DNA from: Anniella stebbinsi
Taxonomy: Eukaryota > Chordata > Lepidosauria > Squamata > Anniellidae
Length of the DNA: 64,000 nucleotides
Assembly: GCA_029215795.1 (NCBI GenBank)
Contig: JARDYH010000001.1
Coordinates: 230,791,654 to 230,855,653 of the forward strand
Direction: 5' to 3'
Below, one piece after another: positions 54,029-64,000 of this stretch. The stretch's first letter is position 1; each line of letters begins with the position of its first letter. The position numbers and the translations under genes are program-made. The notes beneath the pieces are model-generated. The model was not told the DNA's origin. It did no database searches and saw only the letters and a list, made by a program, of their open reading frames with translations.

Positions 54029-54969
54029 TGAATGACTTTTCCACAAAGGAAGCTAATTGGTAGTGGACAGAAATTCCTATTATTTCAGTTCTCCAAAAAT
54101 GCATCATAGTTAGTCTGGCTTTTCACATTGAAATGTGGGCAATTTGGGCATAATTGTGTTGACTTTGTAAAAAGGAAGTATGCTAGTTGTTGTTTTAAAG
54201 GCACAATGTTCTGCTCTGCCTATGTACTTCTTTAAATGATACAAAGCACCATGCAGAAAAAAGAAGCCACAAAGGAAACGTTCAGTTCTGCTCCTGTTGT
54301 GATGAGGACTTAAGCGTTATTAAGTGATGGTGAGTTCTGGATTGCGGGGTTCACCTATTGATTAGAATTTATCAGCAAATTCAGGTTTCACGACCAGGAA
54401 TAAAACATCACTATGGAAAGTCCAAGTGATGCTGGGACTGGAAGCCAGGCAGGCTTGTCTCTGTGTTGCTCCAAATAAGAGCAGAGTAAAACTGAGCCTT
54501 AAATAAGAGTGTAGTTGCATGTAGGCTGGTTAATCCTACCTCCATATTGACTGAGGATTTAACTTTTAAAGAGGCCTGGCCTGATTTAGCAATTTCAGGC
54601 TTCAACATTGGCTGTGGCATATTGGCATCATGGCCCAAGTCCTCTGAGTCTGAGGGTGTTCATACAAACTCATCTAGAGCAGATTCCTCAGTTCTTTCTG
54701 GGAAACTGGGTCCTGGGGAGATGATAGCCTCATGATGCCTTTCCATGGTCATGTTCTCTCCCATTAACTCTGGAGGCCCTTCTTCTGCAGAGTCCTCATC
54801 CATGACAGGAAAAAGCTGAAGTAAACCTTATTCAGGCTCCCCTAAACCATGGAGGCTAAATATACTAGGAGAGGGAACTCACTAGTCCCACTCCACCCCT
54901 CCATCATCACTTTCATTGCCCTCAACTCATGGAGCACAACTTTCTGAAGAGGAGATTTTGAATGCTGAT
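54029..54969. other. Unassigned stretch
   Basis: No recognisable element or gene. Confidence 0.45.
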
Positions 54970-55235
54970 TTCCAGTGTTATCGCCTTTACAGCTCTAAAT
55001 GGCTTGGAACCAGCATACTTTAAGTATGGCCATATGATTCTGCCCACCCAATCAGGTCTTCAGAGAAAGTCCCACCACTGACAGTTTGGATTGTGGAAAT
55101 ATAGGATAGAGCCTTCTCCGTTGTGCTGCTCAGACTTTTGGAGGCCTGCCAATTAATGGTTTTCTCGTGTCTTATGAAACATCTATATTGATTTTGTATA
55201 TCTGCTTTTAGCCTAGAAATATGATTCTTGATTTG
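54970..55235 (+). mobile_element. L2/CR1-group LINE ORF2 fragment
   Basis: Plus-strand TACAGCTCTAAATGGCTTGG encodes the ALNGLEPAYF-type motif, equivalent to ALYGLGPQYL in the L2 at 8975, followed by degraded downstream ORF2. The 3' UTR is hardly recognisable. Confidence 0.6.
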
Positions 55236-55920
55236 CCTGATAAGAATCCTAACTTGTTTTATTTCCTCTCCATGTCACTTTCACATGCTGTTAATCATAA
55301 TTCCATTCTATTCTGTTTCTGCAGAAACGTTATTGCAGAAACATGCACAGTTTAATTTTTTTTTCTTAAAATGTACATTTAAATACATATTTTAATATGT
55401 ATTTTAAATACACACTTTCTCTCAAAATTCATATTCAAATACATATTTTCTCTCAAAATGCTTTTTAGAAAGCATATTGTGATATGTTTAAACTACACCA
55501 TGACATTTGGAGAAGTGCGAAATTTGTTGAATAACCAAATACCGATCCACACACATTACTTCGCAAAGTGCTGGTCCAGACGTTTCATATACGAATGTTT
55601 AAAGATCAAATTCCTCAAGCATATGCAAACCTGATTTTATCGTTTTTCAGACTAATCTCTCCCTCTTCCTGGAGAAAGACCAGAGCAGCTGACAGGCCAT
55701 CACTGCCCAGGCGGAAAGTCGTGCTTCGCTGTACCAATGTAACTGCATCATTTTTGCTGATACACTGATTCTAATTATAGTCTTAGTAAATGGTCTGAGG
55801 ACTGATGAACACAAAAATCTTAGTCATTGACTATGCCTCTTGCAACTGCGGTTACCTGCCATTAAACTTTAATGGCCACCACACAACCCAGATTGGCAAG
55901 AGGATCCCTTTAACAGCATC
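55236..55920. other. AT-rich unassigned stretch
   Basis: 55320-55470 has repeated AAATACATATTTT and TTCTCTCAAAAT motifs, possibly another AT-rich degenerate repeat. The remainder is featureless. Confidence 0.35.
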
Positions 55921-55971
55921 CTCTTTCCAGCTATTGGGCGGTGCAGAAATGAAATAAATAAAATAAATAAA
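55921..55971 (+). mobile_element. L2-type LINE 3' tail only
   Basis: CCAGCTATTGGGCGGTGCAG followed by an (AAAT)n-type tail is the right half of the GGGCGG terminal stem. It directly precedes the minus-strand CR1 at 56041. Confidence 0.75.
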
Positions 55972-56040
55972 AGATGGTGTGCAATAAAAGCAGATTCTGC
56001 TTGTGGTTATTGAGTCATATGTCTCCTTTTGCAACACAAA

Positions 56041-56262
56041 TAATAGAATCATAGAAGAGTAGAGTTGGAAGGGGCCTATAAGGCCATCGAATCCAGCCCC
56101 CTGCTCAGTACAGGAATCCACCTTAAAGCATCCCTGACAGATGGTTGTCCAGTTGCCTCTTGAATGTCTCTAGTGTGGGATAGCCTATGACCTCCCTAGG
56201 CAATTGGTTCCATTGTCATGTTGCTCTAACAGTCAGGAAGAATAGTAGAGTTGGAAGGGGCC
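56041..56262 (-). mobile_element. CR1 LINE 3' end
   Basis: Plus-strand AATAGAATCATAGAAG, AGAGTTGGAAGGGGCCTATA and CATCGAATCCAGCCCCCTGC are the reverse complement of a CR1 3' end. It continues to TCTAACAGTCAGGAAG (about 56240) and then jumps to a second AGTAGAGTTGGAAGGGGCCT, repeating its own 3' end. Confidence 0.9.
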
Positions 56263-56329
56263 TTTCTGGACCTGGGGTTCCCAACACAATGCCCATGGGA
56301 CCACTGCACCTGCACGGCCAGTCTGAGGT

Positions 56330-56740
56330 ACCTGGCAAGCTTTAGTTCCCCTCTGTAAATGAATGGACTAATTTCTTCATTCACTTGTACAGACGGGGAA
56401 GGGAAGAGCCCCTTCTTGTTCAAGTGAATGGTACAACTCCTTCATTCACTTGTATTGGAGTGGGGAGTCCTTGTTGAAAAATTGCTAGATGGGAGCAAAG
56501 CCCAGGATCCTTGTAGGGGTGAGCTTTTCCCCCCTCCAGTTGGTTTTGTCAGGGAGTTTTCTCCATCTCTATTCAAGTGAATGAAGACCACCACCTCACT
56601 AAGGACCCTTGGGACAGAAGGGTCCTTGGTGGGGGGAGAGCTTATGCCCCCCCCATCAATTTTTGACAGGAGGCTTTTTTCCTTCCTTATTCAAGTGAAT
56701 AGTGCAATTCCTCCATTAACTTGAACAGATGGCAGAGAAA
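56330..56740. repeat. Dispersed CATTCACTTG / CAAGTGAATG repeat cluster
   Basis: CATTCACTTGTA (twice) alternates with TTCAAGTGAATG-type motifs (at least three times) over 400 bp, with related TTAACTTGAACAG, each next to CTCC, GGGGAG or TTTTC motifs. The same motif occurs at about 6196-6208. The arrangement suggests several rounds of inverted duplication of a roughly 100-bp unit. Confidence 0.5.
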
Positions 56741-56769
56741 TCTCCCTATCAAAAAAGGGGTAGCTTAAT

Positions 56770-57909
56770 GCCATCAAGAGGCTGATGCTAACTTTTATAC
56801 GAAAGCCTTTGCAGCCCCCTGGGAAGAAGCTGGAATTATTAAAGAAAACTGGTTATTGAGACAGAAATCGCTGAAGAAAATAAAATTATTTATCTGTCCG
56901 GAAATAATTAAAATTATGCTTTGCAATGATAGGTGAAGAGTTAAGAATTTGCCCAAATAGCCACCTATCCTGAAGTGGGGATTGGAGAAAACAAATCAAT
57001 GGTTGATTAGCCTTTGAGCTCCCTTCTAATTTCCTCTACTTCCACAAATAGGGGGCTTTGAGCCTCGTCAACTGGGGATGTGTCAACACAGATATGTTGG
57101 AAAGGGTCAGATAGATCCATAGCACATTGTGATCATGGCTCCAGGCAGATGGCAGGATACCATTATCATCTTACTCCTCTTCTGCCATTGATTTTGTTGT
57201 TTCTGATGCCTATTAAATATTGAAGAGCACTCCTGAGTTTTATTTGGTTACAAATACGGAAGTTTTTGCTGTCTCCAGACAGATTGTTGTCTTTCTGGTC
57301 CCAGAGTACCTGCAAACATGCTCTATTTAGCATTAATTGAGCGAGTATGTTTTAAAAACAAGGCCTGCGCATGAGATGCCTTTAGCAGAATGTGTTGACA
57401 CGAGATGACCTGTCTGTGTGCAATTCAGCTGTATGTCCATATAAGCATGCCAGCTAATGTTTGGCTGAGGTTGCTATGGTTGTCTCTGAGAAATTATTGG
57501 TGAGGAGGGTAATTATAAGACCACCGCATATTGATTCACTATTGTCAATTTGAACACATGGTCATCATGATTCTTAGATGTTTATTGTTGTTGTTGTTGT
57601 TAATCTGCCTATCTTCTATAGTAGTGTTAAATGAATATAGTTCAGTGCTTATTAAAAAATAATAAGAGGCGGAAACACTCTAAAAAATGTAGGCCTTGCA
57701 TTAAAATATGTCAAGATGAAATGCTATGAGCAACATAGTCTTTTTCCCACATGTCTGTTTTGAGTGGGATACCAAACAATACAATATTCCAAGCAAAACA
57801 TAATCCAGTGGCCAGTTATTGTGGCCTGTTGTGGACCTGGACTCTTCAGACAGTTTTGCAGCTCTTTGTAAGCAAGAAAAAAAAATCAGGAAGGTTATCA
57901 AACCCCCAT
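56770..57909. other. Unassigned stretch
   Basis: No recognisable repeat apart from a short (TTG)n at 57585-57600. 56870-57440 reads as unique, non-repetitive sequence and is a reasonable place to test for conserved non-coding DNA. Confidence 0.4.
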
Positions 57910-57988
57910 TGAGTTTGTTTATTTATTTATTTTATATATTGAATGCATTTGTTGGCTGGTTTTAAAGATGGCAGTCTTTCCAAGGTGA

Positions 57989-58038
57989 CGAAGAAGAAGC
58001 AGAAGCAGAAGCAGAAGCAGAAGAAGAAGAAGAAGAAG
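57989..58038 (+). repeat. (GAA)n / (GCAGAA)n microsatellite
   Basis: GAA triplets change to four GCAGAA hexamers and back to GAA triplets. Confidence 0.95.
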
Positions 58039-58372
58039 GATTCCACATCAGTATAAAATGTTCATAAATTGCATTCTATAATTTGATTAAAAGTTAATTT
58101 TAATCACACTATAGAATGAACCAGTAACAAAAGCAGCATATATTACAAAACACTTTTACTTAAAATAAAACAAGTTCATTATAAAACCATTTTAAAAACA
58201 ACAAAAAATTGCTCGAGCCGTATATCTCTCAAGATGGAATTCCAAAGGTCAGAGGCTACCGCTGAGAAGCCCTATCTCTACTGCTGTCCAACCTTATAAA
58301 TCTTAATGGTGGGGCAGTGAGTAGGGCTCTTGAAGATGGTCTTTCATACAGGCAGTTCATAAGAGTGTAGGT

Positions 58373-58508
58373 CAGCCTTCCCCGACCTGCTGCCTTCCAG
58401 GTGTTTTAGACTACAACTCTCAGCATTCCTGACCATTTCTCATGCAGGCTAGGGCTGATGGGAATTTAAGTTCAAGATATCTGGAGGGCACTAGGTTGGG
58501 GAAGGCTG
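58373..58508. mobile_element. Palindromic hAT-like MITE, best copy, inside a LINE
   Basis: CAGCCTTCCCCGACCTGCTG and GGTTGGGGAAGGCTG are inverted ends; interior TTTTAGACTACAACTCTCAG. Flanks GTGTAGGT (58365-58372) and GTGTAGAC (58509-58516) share six of eight bases, fitting a worn hAT duplication. Confidence 0.85.
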
Positions 58509-58935
58509 GTGTAGACGGTCATTCATATAACCTGGCCCAAACTATTTAAGGCTTTAGAGGTCAAAAATAGCACTTTGAATTGGGTTGGGCCCAGAAATGC
58601 TCCAGCAACCAGTGCAGCTGGTCCAGAATCGGTAAAACATGATCCCAGCATCTCTAGCCTCATGAAGGACACAAGTGGCTGTGTTCTGCATCACCTGAAG
58701 TCTCATGTAGCGCACATTACAGTAGTCCAGTTTTGATGTATAACTGAGGCTAAGTTCACTTTCCCTGGATAGGGCTGCAGCAATTGTACTGACCAAAGAT
58801 GATAAAGGCACTCTTGACTACTATCATCGCATGTGCTTCCACAAAAGGAGTGAAATCTAGAAACATTCGAAGTTATGAACCTGTTCCTTCAGGGTGAGTT
58901 TCATGTCAATGTTAAATATTCAGTTGCCCAGCTAG

Positions 58936-59412
58936 TCAAATAAAAATAACAGTTTGTCAGAATTTCAGATGATCAATTAATCAATAAAGTTGGTATAAGT
59001 ATACATATAAATATATTATAGAAAATTGGGGGGTTGCTATTTTAGGCATAATTTCCAGGAAATGTTTTTAGACCATTCAAACATTAACATGTGAAGGCTT
59101 TTTCCCCATGTCCCACCGTAAATGGAGAGTGCATCAGATCCCCTTCCCCCAATAAAGAGCATAACAACTTCCCGACACATTATAGTAGCCAAATTTCAGC
59201 ATATCAACATCTGTTAGCATTGGTGTACTGGTATTTCTCTTTGCCCCTGGTGTTTTACAGAGCACCTCTGCCATGAATGTAGTTTAAGATAAATTATGAA
59301 TTAATAAACTGAATTTACTGTTCTTTATCTAAACAGCAACATATCACAGTAACACACATCAACCAAAGTCACTTCAAAAAAATGAACAAATTTGCTCTTA
59401 TGCTTAGACCTA
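58936..59412. other. Unassigned stretch
   Basis: No supported feature. Confidence 0.45.
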
Positions 59413-59543
59413 GGCAGGATCTACACTACTGCTTTAAAACAGTTTATAACAGTATTGACAACTGTTGAGGGCCATGACACACTCTATATACAGTTTTCCA
59501 ACTGTTTTCAAAGTGTTATATCCTGCTTGGTGTAGATCTGGCC
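59413..59543. mobile_element. TIR MITE (TCTACAC family), inverted copy
   Basis: GGCAGGATCTACAC and GTGTAGATCTGGCC are the ends; the interior matches the other copies. Here the ends read GATCTACAC, linking the short MITEs with the 487-bp element at 22246. Confidence 0.78.
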
Positions 59544-60472
59544 ACACTGCCTAAAATTTGTCTTTGGTAATTTACATTGGGCCCAACCACTTACATCACC
59601 TAAAGCTTTAGATGAATAACCTACAGTGAGTCTACAGTAAATTTAATGTAAACCATTTTAATTTTTTTTTAATGACCATTTTAATCATACATTTCCAAAC
59701 CAAAACCTGACAAATATCAGACATTCCTAGAATATATTACTCTGCTAGACGAAATACTATTATGCTAATTCTTTTCAAATATATTTCACTCTTATAGTCT
59801 CACCAAGCCTCAGAATATAGAGGACACTTCAGAATTTGTTTGGAATAAATTGCAAATGGTTAGGTGACAGATGCTGCAATGAAGTTGCTTGTAATTAAAT
59901 GATACCAAAGTCAGTCATACATAAAATGTCGATATTACCAGCAGGACAGATATGATCTCCTTTCATCATTCTGGATGAGATCACTGGCTAAATGCCAGCT
60001 TTTAATTGCTGCACATTAGCTTAAATATTCAGGACAACTGAAGAACACTTTACCAGCTCACAAAGAAAAGTGGAGACAATTAAAGCAAGTTCGTTATGCT
60101 TCCCAGTATGGGACTATGTATATAAGCAAAAGGACGGTTTCCAGGCTTCTACACACTTTGGGTTACTGAACTGAGGCTTTAAAAGCATCTGATAATGCTG
60201 GCATGAGAACCCAAACACTGGTGCTGTTCGCTGAAGCTCTCATTACAACAACACTGCAGGAAATATTCACAAAACACCTGGTGGTAATTCTAGATTGATT
60301 GGCACAGGGATATTGAAAGGAGCCTGGATCAAATCTCAGCTGAAAATGTGCATAATGAGGATTCTGACGGGTACCTTGATTTCCAAACTGTAGCACCAGT
60401 AGATGGTTGTGGGGCTGTGTTCACAATTCTTAGGCCCAAGCAGAGGTCTAAACCCTCTGTTTTGAAGGGATG
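59544..60472. other. Unassigned stretch
   Basis: No recognisable element. Confidence 0.45.
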
Positions 60473-60560
60473 AATTATTTATTACATTTATATACCACCC
60501 CATAGCCGACGCTCTCTGGGCAGTTTACCCCAAAAAAAATTTTTAACCCAGTCACTCAAA
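60473..60560 (-). mobile_element. L2-type LINE 3' tail only
   Basis: ATTTATTACATTTATATACC, CCATAGCCGACGCTCTCTGG and GCAGTTTACC are the terminal stem and tail on the minus strand. The loop is GTCG instead of TTCG. Confidence 0.85.
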
Positions 60561-61200
60561 AAATATCTCCTCTCTGTCATAGCCATGATTAAAATCAGAC
60601 ACATGTACTCTTTAGGCATTATTTCAGTATGATGAGCAGGCCCAATAATAGAATTCAAGGAGGCCTTGAGCATGGTGCTGCCAATGTCCCCTCCTTCTCC
60701 CCCACCCTCTTACTGCCTCCGCCACCTCCTTTTCCTTCTCACCTACAAACACCACAGCCACCTCCTCCATTTCTTTGCCACCATTTCCCCCTGCCTGCTG
60801 CCGTCATCTCTGTCATTGCCTGCCTGTTTCCCACTGCTATTCTAAGTCACAGCACCTGGTCTTAATAACTTTGCTATTCCAGCTTTCCTGCATGAGTTTT
60901 GTTGGAAGAGCAGTTCACTCATTTCTGGTAAATAGCTCCTTAACCTTGTCTTCAGGCAAAGCTAGAGCAAGGTTCTCTACTGTTATTAAACCAAGGCTAC
61001 CTAATAATGAAACTATATTCTGTAATATCAAAATGTTGAATGCATCAAATGGTATTAAATAGTTGTTCCATTTGAGTGATCTTTCCTAGTGTCTCACACT
61101 TGTTCAAAAATGAAGTTTGGGCCCAATCTACATGGGCAATTTACTGCAGTACTACTGTGCCTCACACATAGGTATGACACTTGACGTTATCCCCAATCAG
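60561..61200. other. Pyrimidine-rich then unassigned stretch
   Basis: 60680-60800 is CT-rich (CCTCCTTCTCCCCCACCC, CCGCCACCTCC) and produces proline-rich frames. No gene is supported. Confidence 0.4.
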
Positions 61201-61510
61201 TGGCTTAGTTCGTACGACACTTTAGACAACGGAGGGGGGAAGAGGCAACCGTCAGTTGTGTTGCTTATTGTGTCATGTGTTGGGTGACACACAACACACA
61301 CACAACTGACGGTATGTTATTAAGCAACGGGGGCAAACAACGGGCTGCTCCGTTGTTTTTCGGAGCCCCGTTGTTTATTATGAGGCTGGGACTTTCAGCT
61401 GCATGACGGGGGAAGGGGCAACGTGTCATGTGGAGGACACTCCAAAAATAATGTACCATCCGTTGCCTCTTCCCCCCACCATTGCCTAAAGTGTCGTCCG
61501 AACTAAGCCA
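61201..61510. mobile_element. 310-bp TIR element with internal hairpins
   Basis: TGGCTTAGTTCG (61201-61212) and CGAACTAAGCCA (61499-61510) are perfect inverted ends, and the similarity continues inward through ACACTTTAG, CAACGGAGGGGGGAAGAGGC and its complement. Inside, ACCGTCAGTTGT (61248-61259) pairs with 61302-61313, and CAACGGG-CTCCG pairs with CGGAG-CCCGTTG (about 61339-61373). AGT could be a 3-bp duplication if the element starts at GGCTTAG. It is relatively CpG-rich, as expected for a young insertion. Confidence 0.75.
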
Positions 61511-61604
61511 GTATCTGTCCTGGGTTTTTGTGACATATTTCCATTTACTGTGACTTTCCTGCATTTTGGGACTCACTATGTCCTAAACTTGCAGTTCTGA
61601 TCTT

Positions 61605-61623
61605 GGGGGGGGGGGGGGGGGGG
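61605..61623 (+). repeat. Poly-G run
   Basis: About 19 consecutive G residues; could form G-quadruplex structures and is error-prone in sequencing. Confidence 0.9.
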
Positions 61624-63311
61624 AGTGGCTTCAGCATCAGCTGGGGAAGTGGCACTGCAAGGAGAAATGGAAACATGGGCCACCAAATGGTGGACCCAAC
61701 AGGAATGGGTTAATTCCCCTCATGGAGTGGAGAACTTAGCCCATTCCTGTCAGCTTCACCCTATGCTGACCAAGATCATTTGTTTATTTGTTGTTTTTGT
61801 TTGTTTGGTTTTAGTAGTGTTTGCTAATGCGCACCTGCAGAGGTGTGAATCTGTGAATAACACACATTCCTTATGCATTACTCCTGAGAAAATGAGCATG
61901 TTGCTTTTAGGATAACTTTTTTTAAAAAAAAAAAAATCTACTCCATCACACCATCACACCTGTGCATAAGCTTAATGAATGTTTAAAAATAAAAGGAAGG
62001 ACGGAAAGAAAGAAAGAAACTTGTTGATGCCCCGAGACTCTGCCTAAATAGCCAAATTAATGTGGTTTAAGATTATGTTTGCCTTACAAAAACGAAGCTT
62101 ATGGCAAGTCTATGCCACATTAATTTGCTACATATGCCACAGGAGGAGAAGATGTGAATTCAAGAAGATCCATTTTTAAACTGCATCACTATCAGAAGAT
62201 TCCTCAGTGTAGATTGGTGTGTATCAGTTTTCAAAGAGCTAAGAACATACATACAGTTTATCACGTCTTTTAAAATACTTGGCGTAAAATGTTTGAAACA
62301 GATCACAAGGACAAAAGAAAGAGAGTTCACATATTCACAGTTTAATATCCTGCCTAAGAGAATAGGAGAGAATGTCTTTGAAAAACATCACTTCATTGTA
62401 ATTTTAATGAGCATTGCAAGTGAATTATTTCTTCTGTCTTTGGGCATTCTCTCTTACACTACATTTCATATACTATGAAATATTCAAGTTTGCTAACTTG
62501 TATTAAATTTTTTGGAACTCCATAAGTTTCTATTAAAGGGGGGGGGGGTATTGACTAAAGTTCAGCATTAGTTGCATCTAGAACTTCACATACACATAAA
62601 AAATCACTTCCAAAACTTTATGGCTAATGTTCCTTTTTAACATTTGCAATGCAGTCAGTGGTTTCAAAAAAAGAAGAAGGTTGGATGGAGTTCTATATGC
62701 AGCTCTGTTGGCAGGACTGCCGCATGTTTTCTAACAACAGCGTTTCACTCCAAAAATGGAACACATGGTGTATGCAAAATTAAAAAGAAAATGCCTCTCC
62801 AACATTTCACAGATGAAAACAGGAACTCTTGTGTACTTGTCATATCCCTCTCCTAATACCAAGGAACATTGCCTAAGTGCCCTTCCCATTAATGGAAGCT
62901 CTGCTGTACATTGGACTCATTGACTCAGCCAGAGGCGCACTGGCAAATTTTGAAGTGTAGGAACTAATCATGAGAGCCCCCAAAGCTTCACTGCCAAGGA
63001 AAATCCATAGATATGTCCCCAGGGGAGAGAGAAAGAGAGGAAGGCAGAAAGTGATATTATTGTTATTGTTATTGTTGTTATTATTTCTCATCATAAAACA
63101 CAACACTTCCCTACGCCACTGGGCCCAGCCTGTCCTGCCTTGATTTTAGAATTGAGTGTGTTAGTACTCATTTTTGCCCACCCCATCCGACCCCATATCA
63201 TTTCCCCACCAATATTCTGTACACAAGGGTCCTTTTCAATACATACATACTAGAGGCAAGCTGCTTCTGTTCCCATTCAAGCTCCTTGGTCTTATATAAA
63301 TGTGATGCTAC
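61624..63311. other. Unassigned stretch with simple repeats
   Basis: It contains an (AAAG)-type run near 62005-62020, a G run at about 62538-62548 and a (TTATTG)n array at 63055-63085. No gene or element is supported. Confidence 0.4.
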
Positions 63312-63631
63312 TAGGCTGACCATATGAAAAGGAGGACAGGGCTCATGTAACTTTAACAGTTGTAGAGAAAAGGGAATTTTAGCCAGTGTCATTTGTATGC
63401 AATTAGTTCCTGGTGAAATTCCCTCTTCATCACAACAGTTAAAGTTGCAGGCACTATACTAGAGTGACCATATACAAAAGAAGGCAGGGCCCCTGCAACT
63501 TTAACAGTTGTGCTGAAGAGGGAATTTCACCAGGAACTAATTGCATACAAATGACACTGGCTGAAATTCCCTTTTCTCTACAATTGTTAAAGTTACATGA
63601 GCCCTGTCCTCCTTTTCATATGGTCAGCCTA
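63312..63631. mobile_element. hAT-type 320-bp palindromic MITE, copy 8
   Basis: TAGGCTGACCATATGAAAAG to CATATGGTCAGCCTA, with a perfect 8-bp duplication GATGCTAC (63304-63311, 63632-63639). This is one of the two best copies for defining the family, and shows the internal terminus-like AGAGTGACCATATAC at about 63461. Confidence 0.95.
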
Positions 63632-63639
63632 GATGCTAC

Positions 63640-63955
63640 CCATATAAGAAAAATGAAAATGTATGGTGTTCCATGAGCCAGACTTCTCATTTAAACTAAA
63701 TTAACCAACCTCCTCATACAGTGTTTGTATGTGACATCCTCAGCTAGGGTCTCAGCACCCTGCTAGGATCCATTTCTGCCCTGGGTCCACCTTTAACTTA
63801 TACTTTTATCTGTATGCTGGGCAGCTGGGTATGTGGGAGCCACCATTTCAGTTTCCCGCAGTGCATAATAGAGTGGCCACTACATGGAAGGCATTGTGGG
63901 AAATTTACATGGCCGCTGCATCACAACACTGCTACTATTGCCACTTTTAAGATTT
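63640..63955. other. Unassigned stretch
   Basis: No recognisable feature. Confidence 0.45.
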
Positions 63956-64000
63956 GAGAACCAGTGTGGTGTAGCAGTTAGAAAGTTGGACTGGGACTCA
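63956..64000 (+). mobile_element. Start of a tRNA-derived SINE, cut by window end
   Basis: AACCAGTGTGGTGTAGCAGT followed by TAGAAAGTTGGACTGGGACT has the head of a tRNA-like SINE with a box A. Box B would lie past the end of the window. It is a different family from 29424. Confidence 0.6.

Larger units (their letters stand above)
57910..58935 (-). mobile_element. L2/CR1-group LINE, 3' half of ORF2 plus 3' UTR, interrupted
   Basis: Read on the minus strand, 58811-58554 contains SKLDYCNVRYMRLQVMQNTA, matching SKLDYCNALYVGLPLKTVQ and LVQNAA of the L2 at 8975. Further motifs continue toward 58200, then an AT-rich 3' UTR and an (AAAT)n tail at 57914-57935. Two things interrupt it: a purine triplet array (57989-58038) and a complete MITE (58373-58508). 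Confidence 0.8.

Noticed and set aside
15152..63631. Evenly sized repeated palindromes as a CRISPR-like array
   Set aside because: Units are 300 bp, dispersed over 48 kb, with 8-bp target duplications: transposons in a eukaryotic genome.

Overview
The window reads as non-coding, repeat-rich vertebrate DNA, most likely from a squamate reptile (a lizard). No host exon, tRNA gene, rRNA gene or CpG-island promoter could be supported. The assignment rests on the mix of repeats: L2-type LINEs with a YADD reverse transcriptase, CR1-type LINE ends with the ATTCTATG-type tail, tRNA-derived SINEs, and many short palindromic hAT-like DNA transposons. It is an inference from known reptile repeat content, not a database match.

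The best-preserved element is a 5'-truncated L2-type LINE on the minus strand (8975-11012). Its ORF2 is broken by one in-frame TGA and one frameshift, but the reverse transcriptase motifs are intact. At least a dozen older LINE pieces, mostly 3' ends, are scattered from 2.3 kb to 60.5 kb on both strands. Several L2 copies share a 3'-terminal stem-loop capped by a cUUCGg tetraloop in the RNA sense.

The dominant DNA-transposon family is a near-perfect palindrome of about 320 bp with ends TAGG(G/C)TGACCA. Eight copies occur, at 15.2, 30.4, 31.2, 35.1, 36.6, 50.2, 51.0 and 63.3 kb. Four have perfect 8-bp target-site duplications, which fits the hAT superfamily. Each copy is a palindrome of palindromes with a degenerate internal copy of its own terminus. 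Other terminal-inverted-repeat families lie at 3.5, 6.4, 16.1, 17.0, 22.2, 23.8, 30.96, 33.8, 42.8, 58.4, 59.4 and 61.2 kb.

A solo LTR (34909-36281) is bounded by TGTCG/CGACA and a perfect 5-bp duplication CCCTG, and one of the hAT palindromes sits inside it. Weaker LTR-like segments occur near 25.0-25.5 kb and 43.1-43.66 kb. Two long direct repeats (39030-39680 and 46535-47200) differ by a CR1 tail inserted into the second copy. A second, older pair lies at 160-450 and 3150-3450.

The layout is a layered record of insertions: LINE into TIR element, hAT into LTR, hAT into an older repeat, CR1 into a duplicated block, and MITE into LINE. Nothing forms an operon or a coordinated gene system. 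The remaining stretches are unique-looking, AT-leaning DNA in which I see no supported feature; any could be intergenic or intronic.
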